DNA of 39,444 nt, from assembly GCA_900299145.1 (NCBI GenBank), contig OMIN01000077.1, positions 1 to 39,444 of the forward strand, in the 5' to 3' direction. The stretch comes from Betaproteobacteria bacterium. GTDB lineage: Bacteria; Pseudomonadota; Gammaproteobacteria; Burkholderiales; SG8-41. This document shows positions 17,111 through 25,394 of this stretch, in pieces; the stretch's first letter is position 1; each line of letters opens with the position of its first letter. The position numbers and the translations under genes were made by a program. The notes beneath the pieces are model-generated. The model did no database searches and had not been told where the DNA came from. It saw only the letters and a list, made by a program, of their open reading frames with translations.

Positions 17111-18048
17111 TTTTGTCTGCTGCGCTGCTGGCGGCACTATTTACCGGCCCGGTTGCTGCACAAACATTTCCCACCAAGCCGGTGCGCATGGTGGCGGGTT
17201 TCGGCACCGGCGGTGGCACCGACACGCTGTCACGCGTGTTGAGCCGCAAGCTCGCCGACGTTTGGCCGCAATCCATGGTGGTGGAAAATCGCCCGGGCGC
17301 GGACGGCAGTATCGCCACTGAACTGGTGGCGCGTGCACCCGCCGACGGTTACACGCTGGTGATGGTGACCAACGCGCACACGATTACGCCATTTCAGAGA
17401 AAACTCGCCTACGACCCGGTCAGGGATTTCGCGCCGGTGACGCTGGCGGGCAGCAATCCGCAACTGTTGTTGCTGCATCCATCGCTGCCGGCGAAGACGC
17501 TCAAAGAGCTCATTGCGCTCGCCAGGTCGCGCCCAAATGAAATGGCGTTTGCCTCCAGCGGCACGGGCACCGCACCCTATCTCACGATGGAGTTGTTGAA
17601 ATCCATCACCGGCATGAAGCTGACCCACGTGCCGTACAAAGGCAGCGGGCCGGCGGTGATTGATCTCGTTGGCGGGCATGTGCAGCTGATGTTCGGCGCG
17701 GTGTCCACCACACTGGGGCAATTGCAAAACGGCAGATTACGCGCCATCGCCATCAGCAGCCCGCAACGCTGGCCGGCGTTGCCGGACGTTCCCACCGTGG
17801 CGGAATCCGGCGTGCCGGGCTTTGAATCGAGCACTTGGTACGGCGTGCTCGCCCCCGCCGGTACGCCCGCGGCCATAGTCAACAAACTCTATGCCGACAT
17901 GGCCGCCGTCATCCATACCCCGGATACCCGTAAACACCTGATGGATCTGGGCATCAGCCCGCTTGCCAACACACCGCGCGAATTCGCGGAGGTCATCCGC
18001 AATGACATGGCGCGCTGGGGGAAGCTGATACGCAGTCTTGAAAAGTAG
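17101..18048 (+). CDS. Bug/TctC-family periplasmic substrate-binding protein
   Basis: 315 residues with signal peptide (MKYVLSAALLAALFTGPVAAQ). Motifs: FPTKPVRMVAGFGTGGGTD, ENRPGADGSI, APADGYTLV, HVPYKGSGPAV and GVPGFESSTWYG. The usual VPFAPGG loop is replaced by AGFGTGG. The ATG at 17101 directly follows an AT-rich repeat with no obvious Shine-Dalgarno sequence. Its stop codon lies at the base of a large hairpin (18045-18126). Last gene of the plus-strand operon; likely periplasmic ligand binding for the same pathway. Confidence 0.92.
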   Translation: MKYVLSAALLAALFTGPVAAQTFPTKPVRMVAGFGTGGGTDTLSRVLSRKLADVWPQSMVVENRPGADGSIATELVARAPADGYTLVMVTNAHTITPFQRKLAYDPVRDFAPVTLAGSNPQLLLLHPSLPAKTLKELIALARSRPNEMAFASSGTGTAPYLTMELLKSITGMKLTHVPYKGSGPAVIDLVGGHVQLMFGAVSTTLGQLQNGRLRAIAISSPQRWPALPDVPTVAESGVPGFESSTWYGVLAPAGTPAAIVNKLYADMAAVIHTPDTRKHLMDLGISPLANTPREFAEVIRNDMARWGKLIRSLEK

Positions 18049-18126
18049 GTCGGAACGCGCAACGGTTCCGACGACCAGTGTGCCGAGAGCAAGTGTGTGT
18101 CGGAACCGCTATGCGTTCCGACCTAC
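18045..18126. repeat. Paired REP-like inverted repeat between convergent genes
   Basis: Two 28 bp arms (18045-18072 and 18099-18126) are near-perfect inverted copies. Each arm is itself a hairpin with stem GTCGGAAC/GTTCCGAC and an 8 nt loop. The spacer is 26 nt. It sits between converging genes and overlaps the stop codon of the 17101 gene by four bases. The layout fits a bacterial interspersed mosaic (paired REP) element and could also act as a two-way transcription stop; no U-tract follows, so a classic terminator is not shown. Confidence 0.8.
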
Positions 18127-18133
18127 GCCGTTG

Positions 18134-19207
18134 TTAGATACACGCCACGGCGTAAACGTCCTGCACGCCCTGCGGCAGGCGATAATCCTGCCACGTGGCG
18201 CCGTTGTCCTCCGTTCCGATCACCTGCCCGCTGCGGGTGCAGCAATAGAGCCGCGCGGGATCAGCCGGGTGCGTGGCGAGCGCCATCACGGTGGATTCGG
18301 CATTGACGCCGTGATCGATGCGCCGCCAGGTTTGCGCGAGATCATCGCTGCGGTAGAGTGATCCGGCGGTGCTGAACGCCGCCTGTGACAACGCGGCGTA
18401 GAACGTGCGTGGGTTGTGCGGCGAGACAGCGATGTCACGGCAATAGGTCAGCGGCGAAGCGCGGCCGACGTTGATGTCGTGCCAGCTTGCACCGCGATCA
18501 TCGCTTTTGAAAATGCCCATGCGCACGCCAAGAAACGGCGTACCGGGCGCGGCGGGGCTGACGACCAGTGAGTGCGAATCAAGCATGCCCTCACAAATGC
18601 CGCAGTGGCGCCCGCCAATGGCGCTTTGCAAATGCTTGTTGTTGCGCGCGAGGTCGATCAAGGTTTGCGACACGTCGGTAAAGGTCTCGCCGCCATCGCT
18701 GCTGCGGATCACGCCACTGACTTCGATGGCCACGTACAGGTCGTCGGGACGTGAAGGGTCCACCGTGATGCGAATGGTGCGTGTATCGAACCCGCCGCGC
18801 TCGCAATGCGCGGGGGATTTCGCCGTGGGCAAACGCTTCCAGTTGTCGCCGCCATCAATGCTGCGGTAAACCACCACCGGCGCAGCCCCCGCGTAAACGA
18901 TTTTGGGATTTGTCGGATGCACGCTCATGGTCCAAATTACCGCACCCTTGTCCGGAAAGCCGAGCTTTTCCCAATGCACGCCGCCGTCAATGCTGCGGTA
19001 AGGGCCATCCTGTGTGCCGGCGAACAGCACGTTTGAATCATGCGGGCTGACGGCTATGGTTCTGACTTCAACCTTGTCCGGCAACCCGTTGGTAACCGCC
19101 TGCCACTCGCCCGCACCGGGATTGCGGAAAAACAAACCACCGCGATACATGCCCTGGGTTTTGCCTTCGCCGCTGCCGGCGCCGGCGAAGATCTTGGTGA
19201 TGGCCAT
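18134..19207 (-). CDS. Asp-box (BNR/sialidase-like) beta-propeller repeat protein
   Basis: 357 residues from the ATG at 19207, which follows an AAGGAG site; the longer frame to 19336 has no support. At least six Asp-box repeats (S-x-D-x-G-x-x-W) are visible: YRSIDGGVHW, YRSIDGGDNW, RSSDGGETF, KSDDRGASW, RSDDLAQTW and TEDNGATW. They are spaced by about 40-70 residues, as in six- or seven-bladed propellers. There is no signal peptide, so the protein is probably cytoplasmic, unlike secreted sialidases; it lacks an obvious Arg triad. Proteins of this type are annotated as YVTN/BNR-like repeat proteins of unknown role. It ends 7 nt from the REP-like repeat and starts 13 nt after the crotonase stop, so it likely shares that operon. 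Confidence 0.8.
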   Translation of the reverse strand: MAITKIFAGAGSGEGKTQGMYRGGLFFRNPGAGEWQAVTNGLPDKVEVRTIAVSPHDSNVLFAGTQDGPYRSIDGGVHWEKLGFPDKGAVIWTMSVHPTNPKIVYAGAAPVVVYRSIDGGDNWKRLPTAKSPAHCERGGFDTRTIRITVDPSRPDDLYVAIEVSGVIRSSDGGETFTDVSQTLIDLARNNKHLQSAIGGRHCGICEGMLDSHSLVVSPAAPGTPFLGVRMGIFKSDDRGASWHDINVGRASPLTYCRDIAVSPHNPRTFYAALSQAAFSTAGSLYRSDDLAQTWRRIDHGVNAESTVMALATHPADPARLYCCTRSGQVIGTEDNGATWQDYRLPQGVQDVYAVACI

Positions 19208-19220
19208 GTTCCGCTCCTTC

Positions 19221-20033
19221 TCAGTTGCCCTCAAACACCGGCTTCTGCTTGTTCGCAAACGCGTGATACGCGCGATGAAAATCCTGTGTCTGCATGCAAA
19301 TGGCCTGGCCTTCGGCCTCGGCTTCGATGGCTTCATCGAGACCCATATTCCATTCCTGATGCAGCAGCTTCTTGGTCATGCCGTGCGCAAACGTCGGGCC
19401 ATCGGCGAGGTTACACGCCATCTCTTGCGCGGCGGCCAGCACTTTCTCCGGTTCGTGGATCGCGTTGTAGAAACCGAAACGCTCGGCTTCTTCGCCGCCC
19501 ATCGCGCGGCCGGTGTATAGCAAGTCTGACGCACGGCCCTGACCAATGATGCGCGGCAGCAGCGAACATGCGCCCATGTCAGCGCCCGCCAGCCCCACGC
19601 GCACAAACAGAAACGCCACCTTGCTGCGCGCCGTGCCATAGCGAATATCCGAGCCACAGGCAATCATCGCGCCGGCGCCCGCGCAAATGCCGTCAATCGC
19701 GGCGACGATGGGCTGCGGGCATGCACGCATGGCCTTCACCAGATCGCCGGTCATGCGCGTGAATTCCAGCAGGCCCGGCATTTTCATTTGGGTGAGCGGG
19801 CCGATGATCTCGTGTACATCGCCACCGGAGCAGAAGTTGCCGCCGGCGCCTGTAACCACCACTGTTTTCACGTCATCGACGTAGTTCAGCGCACGAAACG
19901 TGTCGCGCAGTTCTGCATAGGATTCAAACGTGAGCGGGTTCTTGCGCTCCGGGCGGTTCAACGTGACGGTGGCGACTTTGCCTTGCACTTCCCATTTAAA
20001 GTGCTGGGGTTTGAAATCAGCGGCTTTAGCCAT
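19221..20033 (-). CDS. Enoyl-CoA hydratase/isomerase family protein with altered active site
   Basis: 270 residues. Oxyanion loops are FCSGGDV (67-73) and CAGAGAM (117-123). Neither hydratase glutamate is kept: the first is A122 and the second F143 or nearby, while D152 in LAGADMGA matches the aspartate of dienoyl-CoA isomerase-type members. This suggests isomerase or ring-opening chemistry rather than plain hydration. Ends with the common KQKPVFEGN-type tail. The leader carries an AT-rich repeat that provides the AAGGA ribosome site. It lies between the SDR gene and the Asp-box gene, same strand. Confidence 0.87.
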   Translation of the reverse strand: MAKAADFKPQHFKWEVQGKVATVTLNRPERKNPLTFESYAELRDTFRALNYVDDVKTVVVTGAGGNFCSGGDVHEIIGPLTQMKMPGLLEFTRMTGDLVKAMRACPQPIVAAIDGICAGAGAMIACGSDIRYGTARSKVAFLFVRVGLAGADMGACSLLPRIIGQGRASDLLYTGRAMGGEEAERFGFYNAIHEPEKVLAAAQEMACNLADGPTFAHGMTKKLLHQEWNMGLDEAIEAEAEGQAICMQTQDFHRAYHAFANKQKPVFEGN

Positions 20034-20036
20034 ACA

Positions 20037-20064
20037 AAATAATCCTTTAAAAACAAATACTTAT
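20037..20064 (-). repeat. AT-rich junction repeat, copy 7
   Basis: T-rich strand is minus (ATAAGTATTTGTTTTTAAAG). Leader of the crotonase gene at 20033, including its AAGGA site. Confidence 0.82.
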
Positions 20065-20074
20065 GTTAATTCAA

Positions 20075-20156
20075 AACCTTCGGCACGGATTTACGCAGAT
20101 GAACGCGGATTCACAAAAGAATCATCTGCGCAAATGCGTAAATCCGCGTCAAGGTT
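20075..20156. repeat. Imperfect inverted repeat in intergenic gap
   Basis: Arms CGGATTTACGCAGATGA (20086-20102) and its inverted partner at 20122-20146, the latter with an extra 8 nt. Outer arms AACCTT (20075-20080) and AAGGTT (20151-20156) also pair. It lies between the SDR gene stop and the crotonase leader, so it may be an intergenic repeat or affect read-through. Confidence 0.65.
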
Positions 20157-20175
20157 GTTGATGTTGTCTCTTAAA

Positions 20176-20910
20176 TCAATCCTGCATCGTCAACCCGCCG
20201 CTCACCGACAACACCTGCCCGGTGAGGTACGTTGCACGCTCGCTGGCGAAGAACAGAATAGCATCGGCCACTTCCGACGGTTTGGCGAAACGGCGGAACG
20301 GTATCGCGCGGATCAGCGCTTCGCGCTGTTTTTCCGGCGTCGACATTAAGAGTGGCGTGTCGGTGGGCCCGGGGCACACACAGTTGATGTTGAGTTTGTA
20401 ACGCGCGGTTTCGCGCGCGAGCGATTTGGTAAAAGCAATGATGCCGCCCTTGGTGCCGGCATACACAGCCTCGCCGCCACTACCTGCGCGCCCGGCATCG
20501 CTGGCGACGTTCACCACCTTGCCCTCGCCGCGCGCGATCAGCTTCGGCAAAAAGGCATGCACTACACGCAGTGTGCCGGTGTAGTTCAAATCGATCAGTT
20601 TGTCCCACAAATCCGGCGTGGTGTTGACGAAAGGCTCGACCTTGCTCCACCCGGCGACGTTAACTACCGCGTCGATGTGGTCGGCCTGCGCGTAGGCCGC
20701 GTCACGGAACTTGTTGACCGAATCCGGATTGGTGACATCGAGCGGCACGAATACCGCCTTGTTGGCAGCGGCGGCTTTTTCACCGGCGGCGACATTAATG
20801 TCGCCGAAGATCACTTTCGCGCCCAGCGCGGCAAAGCCTTCGACCGCCGCCAGGCCGATGCCCGACGCGCCGCCGGTCAAGGCGATGGTTTTTCCCTGAA
20901 AGTTCATCAT
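20176..20910 (-). CDS. Short-chain dehydrogenase/reductase (SDR)
   Basis: 244 residues from the ATG at 20910 (an adjacent ATG at 20907 is also possible). The longer frame to 21030 would overlap the divergent gene. Classical SDR motifs: TGGASGIG (12-19) for NAD(P), D37 in FGDIN suggesting NAD preference, NVAG (84-87), N109, catalytic S137, Y150 and K154 (YAGTK). The C-terminus (TGQVLSVSGGLTMQD) is standard. It probably oxidises a 3-hydroxyacyl-CoA or a cyclic hydroxyacyl-CoA (BadH-like) in the pathway, downstream of the hydratase step. Divergent from the acyl-CoA dehydrogenase at 21024, with a 113 nt gap. Confidence 0.9.
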   Translation of the reverse strand: MMNFQGKTIALTGGASGIGLAAVEGFAALGAKVIFGDINVAAGEKAAAANKAVFVPLDVTNPDSVNKFRDAAYAQADHIDAVVNVAGWSKVEPFVNTTPDLWDKLIDLNYTGTLRVVHAFLPKLIARGEGKVVNVASDAGRAGSGGEAVYAGTKGGIIAFTKSLARETARYKLNINCVCPGPTDTPLLMSTPEKQREALIRAIPFRRFAKPSEVADAILFFASERATYLTGQVLSVSGGLTMQD

Positions 20911-21023
20911 GTTGAATTTGGTATCCGCAATTGAATTGAGAGAGAAGGTGAATTTTACTCCCGCCCGCTGCGGGGCCTCCAGCGCAAATGTCCAACTGTG
21001 ATAACGTTTACGCAGGGTGAAAC

Positions 21024-22193
21024 ATGGCAACCATCAATAATCAATTTCTTGAATGGCCCTTCTTCGACAATGCGCACCGCGATTTCGCCGCGCGTTTCGA
21101 GGCATGGGTGGCCGCGCATCACGACGCGCTGGAGCGCTCGAACCTCAATGAAGCGGATGCCGTCAAAGCGCAAGCCCGTCTGCTGGGCGCGGACGGCTGG
21201 CTGAAGGTGTTGTTGCCGCAAGCACACGGCGGCCCGCGCGAAAAGGTTGACGCGCGCACGCTATGCCTTGCGCGTGACATCCTTGCTCGCGTGTCGGGGC
21301 TGGCCGATTGCACGGTCGCCATGCAGGGTCTGGGCTCGGTGCCCGTCACGCTTTTTGGTACGGACGAACAAAAGCGCACGCATCTGCTGGGCCTTGCGGG
21401 TGGAACGCGCATCGGCGCATTTTGCCTGTCCGAAGCCGAGGCCGGCTCTGATGTGGCGGCGCTGCAAACCAGCGCGCGGCGCGAGGGCGAGAGCTATATT
21501 CTTAACGGCCGTAAAACTTGGATATCCAACGCAGGTGTCGCGGACAGCTATATCGTCTTCGCGCGCACGGGCGAAGCGCCGGGAGCGAAGGGGCTTTCGG
21601 CTTTCATCGTCGATGCCTCGGCGCCGGGCCTATCGACCCCGCGAGCAATAGACGTTATTGCGCCGCACGTTATCGGAGACGTGGAATTCGAGAACTGCCG
21701 CATCCCCGTAACGAATCTACTCGGCAGCCCCGGTGACGGCTTCAAGGTGGCGATGGCCACACTCGACGTCATGCGCTCTACCGTGGGCGCGGCGGCACTG
21801 GGTTTCGCGCGCCGTGCGCTCGCGGAAGCGCGCGAGCACGTGCGCGCGCGCAAACTCTTCGGACAGACGCTCGCGCAACTGCAAGCCACGCAAATGCGCA
21901 TTGCCGACATGGCGCTGGAAGTCGACACGGCTGCGCTATTGGTTTACCGGGCGGCGTGGGTGAAAGACACCCTGCGCGATCGCGTCACGCTTGAAGCCTC
22001 GATGGCCAAGCTGCACGCCACCGAAGCCGCACAACGCGTGATTGATTCAGCCGTGCAATTATTCGGCGGCTTGGGTGTGACGGTGGGCAGCGTCGCGGAA
22101 CGGCTCTACCGCGAGATACGCCCGCTGCGCATTTACGAAGGCGCGAGCGAAATTCAGAAACTGATTATTGCGGGACAGGTACTGGGAAAGTAA
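21024..22193 (+). CDS. Acyl-CoA dehydrogenase
   Basis: 389 residues. Flavin and substrate motifs: FCLSEAEAGSDVAAL, WISNAGVAD, and the C-terminal RIYEGASEIQ, where E372 is the expected catalytic base, so this copy is intact. It oxidises an acyl-CoA to the 2-enoyl-CoA with electron transfer to ETF. The N-terminus (WPFFDNAHRDF) is typical of a betaproteobacterial subfamily. Start ATG at 21024, 113 nt from the divergent SDR. It is followed by a convergent Bug gene. Confidence 0.9.
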   Translation: MATINNQFLEWPFFDNAHRDFAARFEAWVAAHHDALERSNLNEADAVKAQARLLGADGWLKVLLPQAHGGPREKVDARTLCLARDILARVSGLADCTVAMQGLGSVPVTLFGTDEQKRTHLLGLAGGTRIGAFCLSEAEAGSDVAALQTSARREGESYILNGRKTWISNAGVADSYIVFARTGEAPGAKGLSAFIVDASAPGLSTPRAIDVIAPHVIGDVEFENCRIPVTNLLGSPGDGFKVAMATLDVMRSTVGAAALGFARRALAEAREHVRARKLFGQTLAQLQATQMRIADMALEVDTAALLVYRAAWVKDTLRDRVTLEASMAKLHATEAAQRVIDSAVQLFGGLGVTVGSVAERLYREIRPLRIYEGASEIQKLIIAGQVLGK

Positions 22194-22256
22194 CGTGCCC
22201 ACGCTAACGCTGGTTCACTAACTACCCCGTCCAGTGGCTCGCCCCGGAGTCCATGC

Positions 22257-23222
22257 CTAATCGACTTTGGCGCCTGAAATTTTTACCTGAAGGCGAAAGC
22301 GTTCGATTTCGCCTTCGATGAATTTCCTGAATTCCGCGGGCGTGCTGCCGACTGGCTCTTTGTCGGCCTCGGAAAAGTGGGCTTTGGACGCCGGTAGCGT
22401 CAGCACTTTTGCCAGCGACATGCTTAGTCTGTTCACAATCTCGGTGGGCGTTTTGGCGGGCGCGGAGATGCCGCCCCACGACGAGGTTTCATAGCCGGGC
22501 AGCAAATCGCTTATCACTGGCACGTTGGGCACCATCGGCGAACGCTTCTTGCCGCAAACCGCGAGCGCCTTGAACGCCCCGGATCGGATATGCGGCAGCG
22601 CCTCGATCAGTGGCGCGAAGATGCTGTGAATCTCGCCGCTTAAAAGTGCCACCGCCGCCGGTGCGCCGCCCTTGAATGGCACATGCACCATGCTGCCGTT
22701 AACCATGTGGTTGAACAACGCCGCCGACAGATGTTGCGACGAGCCGTGCCCCGCCGTGCCGTACGTCACCTTGTTCTGGCCGCTTTTGACGTAGGCGATG
22801 AATTCGGCAAGATTGGCGACCGGCAGTGACGGTGTAACCACCAGCACATTGGAAGAAGAAAACGTTTGCGATACGTGGGTGAAGTCCCGCACGAAATCGT
22901 AGCGCAGGCTTTTGTACAAACTGACGTTGGCGGCCAGCGTGGCGGTGGATACCAAGAACGTGTAGCCGTCTGGTGTGGCCTTCGCCACCAGTTCCGCGGC
23001 GATATTGCCGGCCGCGCCGGGGCGGTTGTCGATCAGCACCGTTTGCCCCAGCATCGGCCGCAGGCCCTCTGCGAGCACACGCGCTGTGATGTCCGTGCTG
23101 CCGCCGGGCGAAAAGGGCACCACCATGCGAATGGGCCGCGCTGGCCAGGTCTCCGCGAGCACAGGAGAAACCGCGACTACGCAAACCGGGATAGCACCGA
23201 GCACGGTTGTCAGCAATTTCAT
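22257..23222 (-). CDS. Bug/TctC-family periplasmic substrate-binding protein
   Basis: 321 residues from the ATG at 23222, chosen because a strong AAAGGAGGT site lies 6 nt before it; a longer start at 23243 would place that site inside the gene. Signal peptide MKLLTTVLGAIPVCVVAVS ending at VLAET. Motifs: WPARPIRMVVPFSPGGSTD, DNRPGAAGNIA, TPDGYTFL, HVPFKGGAPAA and LLPGYETSSWGG. It stands alone between a convergent dehydrogenase and the lipid operon, so its partner enzymes are unclear. Confidence 0.92.
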   Translation of the reverse strand: MKLLTTVLGAIPVCVVAVSPVLAETWPARPIRMVVPFSPGGSTDITARVLAEGLRPMLGQTVLIDNRPGAAGNIAAELVAKATPDGYTFLVSTATLAANVSLYKSLRYDFVRDFTHVSQTFSSSNVLVVTPSLPVANLAEFIAYVKSGQNKVTYGTAGHGSSQHLSAALFNHMVNGSMVHVPFKGGAPAAVALLSGEIHSIFAPLIEALPHIRSGAFKALAVCGKKRSPMVPNVPVISDLLPGYETSSWGGISAPAKTPTEIVNRLSMSLAKVLTLPASKAHFSEADKEPVGSTPAEFRKFIEGEIERFRLQVKISGAKVD

Positions 23223-23253
23223 TTCGACACCTCCTTTACCCAAGGTTGGCGGA

Positions 23254-24573
23254 CTATCGGGCAGCTATCGTTGGCGTAAAAGCCCCTGTCAATGGTGCAG
23301 TCAACACCCCCAGGCGATTTTGCGGCTTTACCAGCAACATCTGTGCATCGCCGATCACGCGTTCCAGAAAGCCAGCTTCACAATAACACAGGTAAAACTC
23401 CCACATGCGAATGAACGCTTCCGGGTAGCCGAGCGCGCGCACGCGGTCAAGCCGGGCGCTGAAGTTGTCGTTCCAGCAGCGCAGTGTGGTGGCGTAATGC
23501 GGGCCGATGTCTTCGAGGTGCGTGAGGCGCAGGTCGGTCGCGCGCGTCAGCGCCTCGCTGATGGCTGTCACCGACGGAATGCAACTGCCGGGGAAGATAT
23601 AACGCTGGATGAAATCTACGCTGTTCTTTGCCGCCTCATAGCGCTGATCGGCAATGGTGATCGCTTGCAACAGCATCGCACCATCAGGCTTCAGCAGGCG
23701 GCTGCATTGACCGAAATAGGTGTCGTAGAAGTGGTGGCCCACCGCCTCTATCATTTCGATTGACACCAGTTTGTCGTACTGACCGGTCAGATCACGATAG
23801 TCCGTCAGCAGCAGTTCAATCTGCGATGACAACCCGGCGGCAGCGATGCGTTCACGCGCCAACGCGTGCTGCGCGGGCGAGATGGTCGTCGTCGTCACGT
23901 GACAACCGTAGTGGCGCGCCGCATGCATAGCGAAGCCTCCCCAGCCCGTTCCAATCTCGACGACACGGTCGCCGGGCTTGAGTTCGAGCTTGCGGCAAAT
24001 GCGGTCGAGTTTGGCGATGGAGGCTTCTTCCAGGGTCATGTCCGGGCGTTCAAACACCGCGGCCGAATACATCATCGTCGGGTCGAGAAACAACTGGAAA
24101 AAATCGTTGCCCAGATCGTAATGCGCCTGAATGTTGCGGCTGCTGCCGGCACGTGTGTTACGGGCCATCCAGTGCAACGCCTTTTGCAGGGGTGCCGCGA
24201 GCCGCGCAAGGCCCGTTTCCATGCCGTCGAGCACTTCGCGGTTTTGCAGCAGGATGCGCATGGCGGTAGTGAGGTCGTCCACGCGCCAATAGCCTTGCAT
24301 GTAGGCCTCACCCGCGCCGATGGAGCCGCCAAATGCGATCTCGCTGTAAAACCGCGGGTCGAGCACCTGCACCGTGGCGCTTAAGTTATTCAGCGCGCAG
24401 CGTTCAGTGTGCCGGCCATACGTGTCTTCGCGCGCGCCATCGCGCAGCGTGAGCACGCCGTGATGTAAACCCGCCAGCCGCTGGCGCACCGCGTTCGCCG
24501 CGACGCCATCCAGAAAATGCGGCTTGGGCGCGGCGGGCGTGTTGAGAGTGGCAATGTCTCTGGCGGAAGCCAT
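23254..24573 (-). CDS. cfa: Cyclopropane-fatty-acyl-phospholipid synthase family methyltransferase
   Basis: 439 residues from the ATG at 24573; a TTG two codons earlier lies in the repeat. The long N-domain (1-145) and the methyltransferase domain match CFA synthases: HYDLGNDFFQLFLD (151-164), YSAAVF (169-174), SAM motif VVEIGTGWGGFA (204-215), SIEMIEAVGHHFYD, and a C-terminal CWNDNFSARLDRV and MWEFYLCYCEAGF. The enzyme adds a methylene or methyl group from SAM to double bonds of phospholipid acyl chains at the membrane. It is the last gene of the lipid operon, 29 nt after the DUF1365 gene, a gap filled by an AT-rich repeat. A second, more divergent homolog is at 30127. Confidence 0.9.
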   Translation of the reverse strand: MASARDIATLNTPAAPKPHFLDGVAANAVRQRLAGLHHGVLTLRDGAREDTYGRHTERCALNNLSATVQVLDPRFYSEIAFGGSIGAGEAYMQGYWRVDDLTTAMRILLQNREVLDGMETGLARLAAPLQKALHWMARNTRAGSSRNIQAHYDLGNDFFQLFLDPTMMYSAAVFERPDMTLEEASIAKLDRICRKLELKPGDRVVEIGTGWGGFAMHAARHYGCHVTTTTISPAQHALARERIAAAGLSSQIELLLTDYRDLTGQYDKLVSIEMIEAVGHHFYDTYFGQCSRLLKPDGAMLLQAITIADQRYEAAKNSVDFIQRYIFPGSCIPSVTAISEALTRATDLRLTHLEDIGPHYATTLRCWNDNFSARLDRVRALGYPEAFIRMWEFYLCYCEAGFLERVIGDAQMLLVKPQNRLGVLTAPLTGAFTPTIAAR

Positions 24574-24577
24574 TCGC

Positions 24578-24604
24578 AAGTATTTGTTTTAATTGGGTAT
24601 TTTC
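24578..24604 (+). repeat. AT-rich junction repeat, copy 8
   Basis: T-rich strand is plus (AAGTATTTGTTTTAATTGG). It is essentially the whole gap between the DUF1365 stop and the CFA synthase start. Confidence 0.82.
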
Positions 24605-25394
24605 AGGGCGCTGGCGTAGTCGATTTCAACTTTGCCGGGTGTGTGTGCACTGGCACGCGCTTAAGCCACAATCTTAGCGCCTGCCAGTGTATCGCCGCGA
24701 TAACCTGTGCAGTCATCAGCGGAAAGCGCAACAGTATGCCCGCGAGCCGCGCGCCCGTGATGGGCGCATGCTCAAGCCTTAGCGTGGCGTCGAAAATTTT
24801 TTGTGGGCCATCGGCAGGCCCGGCCTGATTCAGCCACATGTGCACGTTAAGCGTCTCACCGGGGCGCGAAAAGCCCCACGTGTAATCAAGGTCCATTGGC
24901 ATGAACGGCGAGACGTGAAACACTTTCGCACTCTGGTACCGCTGATAGCGCTCGTGGGGCGAACCCGCACTGGGCCGGTTCAGCACATAGCAATGGCGCT
25001 CACCCCACGGCGTATTGTTGACCTCGGCCACCACGCAATCGACGCGTTCGTCCGCCGCATCGAAGCAATAATAAAAACTCACCGGGTTAAAGCAATGGCC
25101 GAAGTAGCGCAAATGCGTCAGCAGCCGTATCGGGCCTGCCGGACGTACGCCGGCTTCACGCTGCACCAGATCGCGCACAGCCTGACCCAGTGGAATCGCA
25201 GGGTCGCCCAGATGATCGGCGCGGTCAAATCGCGCCAAAGCATATCCCCGTGTCGACCAAAACCAGCGGCCCCGAAACACCTCGTCGAGTTCCGCCAGAT
25301 CGAGATACATCATGAACAGCGGGTATCGAAACGCGTGCAGGCGTGGCGCGAAGCGCCGGTGCCTAAGCCACCCGTGATAAAGGGCGCTGTGCAT
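24603..25394 (-). CDS. DUF1365 family protein
   Basis: 263 residues with the family marks: LYHGWLRHRRFAPRLHAFRYPLFM at the start in two blocks (RHRRF, FRYPLFM), LLTHLRYFGHCFNPVSFYYCFD in the middle (HCFNPVSFYY), VNNTPWGERHCYV, and FHVSPFMPMDLDYTW. These are the conserved residues of DUF1365 (COG3496), almost always next to a COG2907-type flavoprotein and a CFA synthase, as here. Biochemical role not established to my knowledge; lipid modification is inferred from the neighbours. Its start overlaps the preceding gene's end by 32 nt. Confidence 0.9.
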   Translation of the reverse strand: MHSALYHGWLRHRRFAPRLHAFRYPLFMMYLDLAELDEVFRGRWFWSTRGYALARFDRADHLGDPAIPLGQAVRDLVQREAGVRPAGPIRLLTHLRYFGHCFNPVSFYYCFDAADERVDCVVAEVNNTPWGERHCYVLNRPSAGSPHERYQRYQSAKVFHVSPFMPMDLDYTWGFSRPGETLNVHMWLNQAGPADGPQKIFDATLRLEHAPITGARLAGILLRFPLMTAQVIAAIHWQALRLWLKRVPVHTHPAKLKSTTPAP

